Shown: positions 1 to 5,041, counted from the stretch's first letter. The stretch: DNA of 5,590 nucleotides from Legionellales bacterium UBA4722 (GCA_002404295.1 DHJK01000021.1:21406-26995), one strand, 5' to 3'. Numbers and translations are program-made. Notes: generated from the letters alone by a model not told the origin.

Positions 1-22
1 CCCCCCCCCACAAGGGGAGAGG
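1..22. repeat. C-tract and GC-rich hairpin fragment at window edge
   Basis: The window opens with nine C residues followed by ACAA and GGGG, so CCCC (6-9) can pair with GGGG (14-17) around a 4-nt loop, and GAGAGG follows. This resembles half of a short intergenic palindrome of the CCTCTCCCC-TTGTGGGG type. The left half lies outside the window, so extent and class cannot be judged. No gene is visible in 1-130. Confidence 0.3.
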
Positions 23-60
23 TGTCCTAAGCGGCGTTCTTATCCATAAATCAGGTTATA

Positions 61-91
61 ATATAAGATTACCTTAAGGTTTATCATATAT
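61..91. promoter_or_regulatory. Imperfect 31-bp palindrome upstream of the 131-658 gene
   Basis: The left arm 61-75 and right arm 76-91 are reverse complements apart from one substitution, one more mismatch and one extra base. The centre is the perfect 10-bp palindrome ACCTTAAGGT (71-80), with GAT/ATC and ATATA/TATAT further out. It ends 39 bp before the GTG start and overlaps candidate -10 boxes, which suits an operator for a dimeric regulator. A role as an RNA hairpin in a leader is also possible. No known regulator's box is recognised. Confidence 0.4.
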
Positions 92-94
92 AAT
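89..94 (+). promoter_or_regulatory. Candidate -10 box for the 131-658 gene
   Basis: A perfect TATAAT lies at 89-94, 36 bp before the GTG start; a second perfect TATAAT lies at 57-62. Neither has a convincing -35 hexamer at 16-18 bp, and the surrounding DNA is very AT-rich, so chance matches are likely. The 89-94 box overlaps the right arm of the palindrome at 61-91. Confidence 0.3.
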
Positions 95-130
95 AACCGC
101 ACATGCATTGTGAAAAGATAGGAACCTCCC

Positions 131-658
131 GTGAGTGTGATAAATGATTTTACAGCTGAAGGCCCAGAAGAGCTAAAACAAGCTCTCGTGAATCTATTTG
201 AACAATCCAAGATAGATCCTCAGTTTGCAGAAAAAGCACATTTTATTCACCACAAACACGGCAAGCAACAGTCCCTTCTTAAAATAAATCCTCCTTTCCA
301 TATTTTACATTACGATTATTTATCCGGACGATCAGCCACAGAAGTTGTAAAAAACACTATTCAAGACTTCATAAGAGATCATTGTGGTGAGAATGGCTAC
401 TTCGAAGATGTAAGCAGGCAAGACATGCTAGACAGAAATAGAGATTTTCTCACTGCTGATGGTGAAAAAAGCCGAGTGGTTATAAGTGAGCCTATGACGT
501 TGGCTGATGCACGTGTGCGCCTAAATCAAGCTTCGCAAGTAAAAGAGTATTCTATAAAAGCGCGCGATCATTTCGGGCTATTTCAACCCTCAGAACAAAG
601 CTCATCTCAGGATTCTCCCTCGCTAAGCGATTTATCTAAAAATAAGCCTGAATTTTAA
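131..658 (+). CDS. Hypothetical soluble protein, 175 aa
   Basis: I do not recognise this protein. The GTG start at 131 is chosen because AGGAA (120-124) sits 6 nt upstream as a good ribosome binding site; a second in-frame GTG at 137 is a possible alternative. There is no signal peptide or membrane segment, so it should be cytosolic or a secreted effector. Residues 1-150 look like a compact mixed fold, with an N-terminal helix-like stretch (about 11-26), a His-rich patch (38-43), and a single Cys near 85. The tail from about 152 is polar and serine-rich (S-S-S, S-P-S-L-S) and looks disordered. It stands alone, about 105 bp before the next gene on the same strand. A polar flexible C-terminus in a Dot/Icm-bearing genome makes a translocated effector conceivable, but there is no domain evidence and distance from the icm genes is about 2.4 kb. 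Confident it is a gene; function unknown. Confidence 0.75.
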   Translation: MSVINDFTAEGPEELKQALVNLFEQSKIDPQFAEKAHFIHHKHGKQQSLLKINPPFHILHYDYLSGRSATEVVKNTIQDFIRDHCGENGYFEDVSRQDMLDRNRDFLTADGEKSRVVISEPMTLADARVRLNQASQVKEYSIKARDHFGLFQPSEQSSSQDSPSLSDLSKNKPEF

Positions 659-733
659 TTTGTATTCGAAGATATACATTACGCGCTCTTGAGTTGTTTA
701 AATAAAGCGCCGGATTATATATTTATCAAAAGA

Positions 734-739
734 TATAAT
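734..739 (+). promoter_or_regulatory. Candidate -10 box for the 764-1303 gene
   Basis: TATAAT at 734-739 lies 24 bp upstream of the chosen ATG, which would give a short leader containing the GGAAG ribosome binding site. No clear -35 is visible at the expected distance, so an extended or activator-dependent promoter would be needed. Its position downstream of the TTG at 689 argues against translation starting there. Confidence 0.35.
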
Positions 740-763
740 CACTTTTTTAATGGAAGTTATGTC

Positions 764-1303
764 ATGAATATGAAAAACAAACTTTATAAAATAGCTGTAG
801 CATGCATCATGCTAACTATAATGGAACAACCTGCGCTGGCTGAAGATAATGGGGTGCAAGCACAGGCAAACGATGCAAATCTGTGTGTAGATGCAATGCA
901 TGCCATCCAAGAGAAGACTTCATATAATTTTCCAGATGATATATCATCCGCTTTTAATACGTATGGTAATGGCTATTACCGTGCATCATATACCATATTT
1001 AAGAGCCTCCCCTCACACCGCTGGGATAAAATAGATCAAGATTACGCGATAGAGTTTGGTGGCTTGACATTTGGGCGCGATTCATCAGATGCTGCAACTA
1101 ACTTTCAAAAGGCATTGACTACACTTAAGCCGGAATATGGTCCGGAATATACTGATCATTTTGGCGAGGTCGACTGTGTTTTTAAAATGACGATTACGCC
1201 TCATGATGGGGGTACTAATTATATTACAGAAAGGGAATCCAAGCTAATCGTCACTTTGACCACCGAACACGAGTATTTTAGTCCATTCTACCCGCATCAC
1301 TGA
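764..1303 (+). CDS. Hypothetical exported protein with signal peptide, 179 aa
   Basis: I do not recognise the family. The frame is open from a TTG at 689, but the ATG at 764 is preferred: GGAAG (752-756) lies 7 nt upstream, and it places a classic signal peptide at the N-terminus. That peptide has Lys 4, 6 and 9, a hydrophobic core of about residues 10-19, and the site A-L-A before E27 for signal peptidase I. There is no lipobox, so the mature protein of about 153 residues should be periplasmic or secreted. It has two cysteines (about 41 and 138) that could form a disulfide, an aromatic-rich middle (Y-G-N-G-Y-Y-R), and a C-terminal part of likely beta strands. A strong terminator follows within 40 bp, so it looks monocistronic. 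It could be a periplasmic or Sec-exported virulence-related protein, but nothing in the sequence shows this. Confidence 0.75.
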   Translation: MNMKNKLYKIAVACIMLTIMEQPALAEDNGVQAQANDANLCVDAMHAIQEKTSYNFPDDISSAFNTYGNGYYRASYTIFKSLPSHRWDKIDQDYAIEFGGLTFGRDSSDAATNFQKALTTLKPEYGPEYTDHFGEVDCVFKMTITPHDGGTNYITERESKLIVTLTTEHEYFSPFYPHH

Positions 1304-1339
1304 AATGGATAATCGGCTAACACGCTCCTTGTTTACGCC

Positions 1340-1369
1340 GCAATGCTTGCTTCGCAAGCATTGCCTTTT
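1340..1369 (+). terminator. Rho-independent terminator after the exported-protein gene
   Basis: An 11-bp perfect stem pairs 1340-1350 (GCAATGCTTGC) with 1354-1364 (GCAAGCATTGC) around a TTC loop, followed by C and TTTT (1366-1369). The T-run is on the right, so it terminates rightward transcription from 764-1303. On the other strand the hairpin also lies just past the rph stop but lacks a T-run, so for rph it could only serve as a 3' stabilising stem. Confidence 0.8.
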
Positions 1370-1390
1370 AACCTATTATGCCCTGAGCTG

Positions 1391-2110
1391 CTATATCAAT
1401 CCTAAAACAGCCTTCTGCTTATCCACTAACTGCTGAATCCCCTCTTTCGCCAGCACCAACAACTGATCCAACTCTTCCTGCTTAAACGCATCCTTCTCCG
1501 CCGTTCCCTGCACCTCAATAAACCCACCATGCTCCGTCATCACCACATTCATATCGGTATCTGCACTCGAATCTTCAACATAATCTAAATCTAACACCGG
1601 TGTACCCTTCACAATCCCCACAGAAAGCGACGCAATAAACTGCTTAAACGGTTCCGATTTTAATTTAGTTTTTTGTTTTAAATATTGAATAGCATCATAT
1701 AAAGCCACGCACCCACCTGTGATGGCAGCAGTGCGAGTGCCGCCATCGGCTTGGATCACATCGCAATCAATAGTGATCGTATTTTCGCCTAACGCGCTGA
1801 GATTGACAGCGGCGCGTAGAGAGCGAGCAATTAAGCGTTGGATTTCTTGTGTTCTGCCGCTTTGTTTACCTTTTGCGGCTTCGCGTTGTACGCGTTCATG
1901 AGTGGCGCGGGGTAGCATGCTGTATTCAGCTGTCAACCAGCCTTTGCCGGTATTTTTTAAAAAATAAGGAACGCCAACGGTGACACTTGCTGTGCAAATG
2001 ACTTTAGTATCGCCAAATTCGACGAGCACGGAACCTTCCGCATGTTTTGTATAATGTCGTGTTAGGCGGATCTCACGGGGTTGATTATTTTCTCTATTGC
2101 TTGCTCGCAT
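1391..2110 (-). CDS. rph: Ribonuclease PH
   Basis: RNase PH is a phosphate-dependent 3'-to-5' exoribonuclease that trims the 3' ends of tRNA precursors in the cytosol and forms a ring-shaped hexamer. At 239 residues it has the family's usual length (about 238-240) and is complete. Visible family signatures are the N-terminal K-H-A-E-G-S-V-L-V-E-F-G-D-T-K block (22-36), the G-R-T-Q-E-I-Q-R-L-I-A-R-S-L-R stretch (85-99), whose Arg86 with Arg126 in A-D-G-G-T-R-T binds phosphate in characterised members, and L-D-L-D-Y-x-E-D-S-x-x-D-T-D-M-N (173-188) with the catalytic-site aspartates 180 and 186. The ATG at 2110 fits the family N-terminus; an AGAG lies about 8 nt upstream. It diverges from yicC, a common gammaproteobacterial arrangement. 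Oddity: the 3' third (plus-strand 1391-1620) is very C-rich on the plus strand, meaning G-ending codons, unlike the 5' part, which prefers A/C-ending codons. Confidence 0.97.
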   Translation of the reverse strand: MRASNRENNQPREIRLTRHYTKHAEGSVLVEFGDTKVICTASVTVGVPYFLKNTGKGWLTAEYSMLPRATHERVQREAAKGKQSGRTQEIQRLIARSLRAAVNLSALGENTITIDCDVIQADGGTRTAAITGGCVALYDAIQYLKQKTKLKSEPFKQFIASLSVGIVKGTPVLDLDYVEDSSADTDMNVVMTEHGGFIEVQGTAEKDAFKQEELDQLLVLAKEGIQQLVDKQKAVLGLI

Positions 2111-2142
2111 AATGTTCTCTTTAAATAGATGGCAGGGCGAAC

Positions 2143-2148
2143 ATTATA
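2143..2148 (-). promoter_or_regulatory. Candidate rph -10 box
   Basis: The minus strand reads TATAAT here, 32 bp upstream of the rph ATG. The -35 region at 16-17 bp (about 2165-2171) matches only weakly. The box is 5 bp from an oppositely oriented TATAAT for yicC, so RNA polymerase binding at the two promoters should be mutually exclusive. Confidence 0.5.
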
Positions 2149-2153
2149 GACGT

Positions 2154-2159
2154 TATAAT
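2154..2159 (+). promoter_or_regulatory. Candidate yicC -10 box
   Basis: TATAAT at 2154-2159 lies 33 bp upstream of the yicC ATG and leaves room for a leader with the AGAGGT ribosome binding site (2179-2184, 8 nt before the start). No good -35 is seen near 2131-2136. It is the rightward partner of the rph -10 box at 2143-2148. Confidence 0.5.
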
Positions 2160-2192
2160 CTAGAACGGAAGGGATAAAAGAGGTAAAAAATC

Positions 2193-3059
2193 ATGATCCA
2201 AAGTATGACCGCTTTTTCAAGGATCCAAGGGCAAGGGGACTGGGGCAGTGCCGTGTGTGAGCTGCGTTCGATTAATCACCGTTATCTTGAAATGATGTTG
2301 CGGTTACCAGAAACGTTACACGCGTTGGAAGCGCCCATGCGTGAGCGTATTCGTCATCATATTAAGCGCGGCAAAATAGAATGTCATTTACGATTTCAAC
2401 CCAGTGATGCTTTAGGCGTAGGTATTACCATCAATCACGCTCTTGCAGATCAACTGTGTCATGCAAGTGACATTATCTCGCAAAAATTAAAATCGGCAGC
2501 ACCTATTAATGCGATGGATATTCTGCATTGGCCGGGTATTTTTCAAATGGCAGAAATGGATTTGGATGTGATTCAAGATCAAGTATTAGCCTTGTTAGAT
2601 AAAGCGTTACAGGATTTAGTTGCAGCCAGAGCGCGTGAGGGTGAAGAATTAAAACAATTATTTTTACAACGTCTAGAACAAATGAAAATCGAAGTAGCAA
2701 AAGTGCGTCAGCATATGCCGGAAATTTTAAGTTACCAGCGTGAACGATTAATTGCACGATTCAGTGATGCAAAACTTGAGCTGGACGCAGAGCGTCTTGA
2801 GCAAGAAATTGTTTTATTTGCGCAAAAAACAGATGTGATGGAAGAATTGGATCGTATTGATGCGCATATTTCCGAGGTGCGACGTATTTTGAAACATGGC
2901 GGTGTCACGGGTAGACGATTGGATTTCTTAATGCAAGAGTTGCATCGGGAAGCGAATACGTTGGGTGCGAAATCAACGGATGTGGATACCACTAGAGCTT
3001 CTGTGGAATTAAAAGTGTTAATTGAGCAGATTCGGGAGCAAGTGCAGAATGTGGAGTGA
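2193..3059 (+). CDS. yicC: YicC/YloC family endoribonuclease
   Basis: YicC-family proteins are cytosolic RNA-decay factors with endoribonuclease activity; E. coli YicC has been linked to turnover of the small RNA RyhB. At 288 residues it matches the E. coli length (287) and is recognisable along its whole length. The N-terminal block begins M-I-x-S-M-T-A-F-S-R and contains L-R-S-I-N-H-R-Y-L-E (24-33) and L-R-L-P-E (36-40). The middle has a long helical region with V-R-x-H-M-P-E-I-L (171-179). The C-terminal domain has E-E-L-D-R-I-D-A-H (217-225), G-R-R-L-D-F-L-M-Q-E-L-x-R-E-x-N-T-L (240-257) and K-V-L-I-E-Q-I-R-E-Q-V-Q-N (274-286). The ATG at 2193 has a good AGAGGT site. It diverges from rph and converges with icmX, with only 30 bp between their stop codons. 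The gmk gene that follows yicC in Coxiella-type genomes, as I recall, is not next to it here. Confidence 0.95.
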   Translation: MIQSMTAFSRIQGQGDWGSAVCELRSINHRYLEMMLRLPETLHALEAPMRERIRHHIKRGKIECHLRFQPSDALGVGITINHALADQLCHASDIISQKLKSAAPINAMDILHWPGIFQMAEMDLDVIQDQVLALLDKALQDLVAARAREGEELKQLFLQRLEQMKIEVAKVRQHMPEILSYQRERLIARFSDAKLELDAERLEQEIVLFAQKTDVMEELDRIDAHISEVRRILKHGGVTGRRLDFLMQELHREANTLGAKSTDVDTTRASVELKVLIEQIREQVQNVE

Positions 3060-3082
3060 GCTGTTATCAGCCCAAGCACAAA

Positions 3083-3097
3083 CCGATATTTAATCGG
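3083..3097. other. Small hairpin at the yicC/icmX convergent junction
   Basis: CCGAT (3083-3087) and ATCGG (3093-3097) form a 5-bp stem around ATTTA, overlapping the icmX stop codon. There is no T-run on either side, so this is at best a weak structure and not a convincing terminator for yicC or icmX. It is the only dyad noted in the 30-bp gap. Confidence 0.2.
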
Positions 3098-4001
3098 GCG
3101 GTAAGCTCGCCGCTTTGGTATAAAGGCGACTTTCACTTTCTTGGTTAACAGCAATCAACAATGCATTATTCATCACTTGTGCAGTTAATAATTTTTGTTG
3201 TGTGTCCAGCAGCTGCGTGAGCACCACATACGTTTGGGAGTTATAAAGTAAGATTTGACGTAACACAATACCAATGTTTTCAGAGGCAATTTGTGTGAAC
3301 CAGTCAGAGCCATTTGCTTGATGAACAAGCGAATCTTGCGTTTTTTTTATCTTGTTACCATTTTTAGAATTAGCATACAGTTCACTTAAAATATAACCAT
3401 TGTAGGTTTGTACTGCAGAAGCTGTGTAGTAGTAATTTTTGTAGAGGATAAGAGAGCGACCCGGTCGCCATCCAATATCATCCGGCGCGGTATGTTGAAT
3501 ATTAAGACCAGATGCATAAAGTGTGTAATTGAATATGGCATTATTCTGAGATGCAGAACTGGGGGTGGTAAGGGGGAGGAGCATTGTTTGGTAGGTAATG
3601 TCTGCCGAATCCTTAGATGCAGCAGGGATAAAAGCACTGAGAAATTGATTTTGGCTATCAGTTTGTGTCTGTGCATTTTCCAATTTTTCATTTGCTAAAG
3701 TAGTGAAATGATTTTGTAACGTGGCTGTTGCGGTTGAATCATCCGGCGCAAGCCAACTTAAAGACATTTTGGTTAATTGATTTAAATAAACAGGCAGCTT
3801 ATTAATATTGAGTTGGAGAGTGTCCCTGATGTCTTTTAAATAACTTTCTGATTTGCTAGGTTTATCACTGTCTGATTTGGTGATGTCTGTTGTTGTTGTG
3901 GTGGTGGTATCATCCGCTTGTGCGACAGCGCTATACATAAAGGCGAGTGCTAATGTAGTGATTAAGACAGTGATACTTGTTTTGGTAGTGCGTACTGACA
4001 T
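3090..4001 (-). CDS. icmX: Dot/Icm type IVB secretion protein IcmX, short form
   Basis: IcmX is a periplasmic Dot/Icm protein needed for effector delivery in Legionella. Identification rests on place (downstream of icmW, divergent from icmV) and on a C-terminal half of IcmX character: Y-Y-Y-T-A-S-A-V-Q-T-Y-N-G-Y-I-L-S-E-L-Y-A, then T-Q-x-L-L-T-A-Q-V-M-N-N-A-L-L near the end. The start chosen is ATG at 4001 (303 aa), with AAGGA 10 nt upstream, giving a signal peptide with hydrophobic core about 10-24 and cleavage at A-V-A-Q-A before D30. An in-frame GTG at 4019 would add six residues and is less likely. Seven consecutive threonines follow the cleavage site (32-38), then a Ser/Lys/Asp-rich linker. 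It is clearly shorter than Legionella IcmX (about 466 aa as I recall), the N-terminal part being reduced. It is the last gene of the icmW operon, 23 nt after the preceding stop. No strong terminator separates it from convergent yicC. Confidence 0.85.
   Translation of the reverse strand: MSVRTTKTSITVLITTLALAFMYSAVAQADDTTTTTTTDITKSDSDKPSKSESYLKDIRDTLQLNINKLPVYLNQLTKMSLSWLAPDDSTATATLQNHFTTLANEKLENAQTQTDSQNQFLSAFIPAASKDSADITYQTMLLPLTTPSSASQNNAIFNYTLYASGLNIQHTAPDDIGWRPGRSLILYKNYYYTASAVQTYNGYILSELYANSKNGNKIKKTQDSLVHQANGSDWFTQIASENIGIVLRQILLYNSQTYVVLTQLLDTQQKLLTAQVMNNALLIAVNQESESRLYTKAASLPPD
3888..3908 (-). repeat. Trinucleotide repeat encoding seven threonines in icmX
   Basis: On the coding strand three ACC codons are followed by four ACA codons, encoding Thr 32-38 of IcmX just after the predicted signal-peptide cleavage site. 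Such tandem triplets can gain or lose units without shifting frame, so the tract may vary in length between strains. Confidence 0.75.
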
Positions 4002-4024
4002 AAGTAACAGTTCCTTCACATTAT

Positions 4025-4396
4025 TTAATTTCCTAACAGATTAAGCCCACTGCTAGAGCTTGCAGGGGAGGGTGTCGTTGTAGGTGTAGATTCTGGTGAT
4101 GAGCTGGGTGTTTGAGTCTCAGGCGGTGTGCTTGCAGGCGACGCTTGCGGAGCCGTGATAGGCGCAGCAACTGCTGACTGTGAAGAGCCTAATAATTTGG
4201 CAATCGCGGCATCAAGCTTGCTTTGAGTCTGAGCGTCCAGCGCAGCCACTTTTTCTTTAAATTTATCTGAGGTTAATGCGGGCGTTGGCGGTGTTTGTGT
4301 AGGTGTGGTTGAAGGCGGCTGACTAAAAGCGAATGAAGTCATTAGACAGGTCAATACAAGTAATCCACTAGTTACTTTCGATCGCATTTTATACAT
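4025..4396 (-). CDS. Exported Pro/Ser/Thr-rich protein between icmW and icmX, 123 aa
   Basis: I do not recognise a named family. The ATG at 4396 overlaps the end of icmW by 8 nt and has GGAG 7 nt upstream, a good site lying inside icmW; the ATG at 4387 is less well placed. Residues 1-25 form a signal peptide (Lys 3, Arg 5, Lys 7, core about 11-24, site A-F-S before Q26). Cys17 does not sit in a lipobox, so a soluble periplasmic product is likely. After a Pro/Thr linker (27-41) comes a charged amphipathic helix (about 43-70, with K-F-K-E-K-V-A-A-L-D and L-D-A-A-I-A-K-L-L), then a low-complexity Pro/Ser/Thr/Ala tail (about 72-116) ending G-L-N-L-L-G-N. Co-translation with icmW and closeness to icmX suggest a Dot/Icm accessory role in the periplasm. 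It may be a detached N-terminal part of IcmX or a lineage-specific subunit; both are inference. Confidence 0.8.
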   Translation of the reverse strand: MYKMRSKVTSGLLVLTCLMTSFAFSQPPSTTPTQTPPTPALTSDKFKEKVAALDAQTQSKLDAAIAKLLGSSQSAVAAPITAPQASPASTPPETQTPSSSPESTPTTTPSPASSSSGLNLLGN

Positions 4397-4838
4397 GTTC
4401 TTGCTCCAGCGCTTTTAAGACCAATTCAAACCGTTGTGGTGTAAATACACGTGCCAATAAGCGTAATCGTTCAAATACAATATTGCGACGTAAAAAAAGC
4501 CCTGCCAGTAAATTATCCGGGGTGTTGTTTTCTTCAGCATACATTAATACTTTGGATGCCGAACCCGGATCAATAGTGTCAATGGCTTGTAAGAGACGTA
4601 AAATGCGTGATGTTTTAAGATGGGCGCAGAGCGTGACGAATTGTTCTTCTTTGCTGAGTTCAAAACGAGTGAGCTTATCTAATGCATCACCCATCGTTTT
4701 AATGGCCTCTTCTAGTTCAGGATTGCCATCGAGTGTCCAACTTTCAACACTTTCCATGAAAGAGATAACGCGAAAAATCATCGGATCTTCATAGTTTTTC
4801 CAAAACTCATGTGAGGCATGTAAATCTATATTTGGCAT
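4389..4838 (-). CDS. icmW: Dot/Icm type IVB secretion adaptor IcmW
   Basis: IcmW is a small acidic cytoplasmic protein that pairs with IcmS as an adaptor, binding effectors and docking on the DotL coupling complex at the inner membrane. At 149 residues it is close to the Legionella protein (151), and the match is strong through D-P-M-I-F-R-V-I-S-F-M-E-S-V-E-S-W-T-L-D-G (18-38), N-P-E-L-E-E-A (39-45), R-L-L-Q-A-I-D-T-I-D-P-G-S-A-S (81-95) and R-R-N-I-V-F-E-R-L-R-L-L-A-R-V-F (117-132). Start ATG at 4838 fits the family N-terminus (M-P-N-I-D); the upstream AGGG is distant, so initiation may be weak. It is the first gene of a leftward operon, overlapping the next gene by 8 nt, and is divergent from icmV. 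IcmS is not in this window. Confidence 0.97.
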   Translation of the reverse strand: MPNIDLHASHEFWKNYEDPMIFRVISFMESVESWTLDGNPELEEAIKTMGDALDKLTRFELSKEEQFVTLCAHLKTSRILRLLQAIDTIDPGSASKVLMYAEENNTPDNLLAGLFLRRNIVFERLRLLARVFTPQRFELVLKALEQEHV

Positions 4839-4875
4839 ATTACGCTACATCCCTATCAAATTTCACTGCTCCAAA

Positions 4876-4969
4876 CGTGCCCCTGCCCGCGTGCGTGCTC
4901 GTCTTTTCCTATCCATTTAATTGAGCTTATTTAAATAGGTAGAAAAAGACGGGCACGGGCAGGGGCACG
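4876..4969. repeat. Long GC-rich imperfect inverted repeat in the icmW/icmV spacer
   Basis: The left arm 4876-4920 and right arm 4931-4969 pair around a 10-nt loop (4921-4930). The outer 14 bp (CGTGCCCCTGCCCG with its complement) are perfect; a 6-nt bulge CGTGCG (4890-4895) is found only on the left; the inner 25 positions match at 21, and two of the four differences are G-U compatible in RNA. There is no T-run after either arm, so it is not an ordinary terminator. Its GC content contrasts with the AT-rich surroundings. It may be a mobile palindromic unit (REP- or MITE-like) or a structured leader for icmW, whose ATG lies 37 nt to the left. Confidence 0.8.
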
Positions 4970-5000
4970 ATTACAGCAACAGCTTACTGAATAGTTACCC

Positions 5001-5020
5001 TTTAATTTAGCATTAATACT
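5001..5020 (+). promoter_or_regulatory. PmrA-like tandem repeat upstream of icmV
   Basis: Two TTAAT cores at 5002-5006 and 5013-5017 are spaced 11 bp start to start: TTTAATTTA, GC, ATTAATACT. This fits the two-unit, 2-bp-spaced layout of the PmrA response-regulator box described in Legionella and Coxiella (cTTAATatT repeated), each unit matching at 6-7 of 9 positions. It lies 87 bp upstream of the icmV ATG at 5108. PmrA is known to control Dot/Icm genes in Coxiella, so the placement makes biological sense; in AT-rich DNA a chance match remains possible. Confidence 0.45.
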
Positions 5021-5041
5021 ATCCCACTCACTTCCTACATT
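5013..5041 (+). promoter_or_regulatory. Candidate icmV-dotA promoter
   Basis: TTAATA (5013-5018, 4 of 6 to the -35 consensus) and TACATT (5036-5041, 4 of 6 to the -10 consensus) are separated by 17 bp. The -35 overlaps the second half of the PmrA-like repeat, the usual position for an activator that contacts polymerase. A T-run (5060-5067) follows in the leader. The weak match to consensus fits an activator-dependent promoter. Confidence 0.35.

Noticed and set aside
689..763. Upstream extension of the exported-protein gene from a TTG at 689
   Set aside because: No ribosome binding site suits the TTG, the extension would bury the signal peptide behind 25 polar residues, and a TATAAT lies between it and the better ATG at 764.
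1719..1901. Rightward 60-codon frame inside rph
   Set aside because: Antisense to the conserved core of RNase PH, with no supporting signals.
2732..3154. Leftward reading frame of 140 codons opposite yicC and the icmX 3' end
   Set aside because: Antisense shadow of yicC; its composition (Ser/Cys/Arg-rich) is typical of a non-coding frame.
4002..4019. GTG at 4019 as icmX start
   Set aside because: The ATG at 4001 has AAGGA at acceptable spacing and gives a standard signal peptide; the GTG only adds six residues before it.
4025..4102. Lipoprotein reading of the 123-aa protein using Cys17
   Set aside because: The residues before Cys17 (V-L-T) do not form a lipobox; a signal peptidase I site after Ser25 fits better.
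4483..4794. Rightward reading frame of 103 codons opposite icmW
   Set aside because: It lies wholly antisense to a strongly conserved gene and has no plausible family features or ribosome site.
4916..4936. Second PmrA-like repeat in the hairpin loop region
   Set aside because: The TTAA cores are 14 bp apart, not 11, and are explained by the arms of the inverted repeat.
4951..4965. G-quadruplex in the right arm of the hairpin
   Set aside because: Only three G-runs of three or more are present; four are needed for an intramolecular quadruplex.
4876..4969. Long hairpin as a rho-independent terminator
   Set aside because: No T-run follows either arm, and it lies between two divergent genes where no transcript should end.
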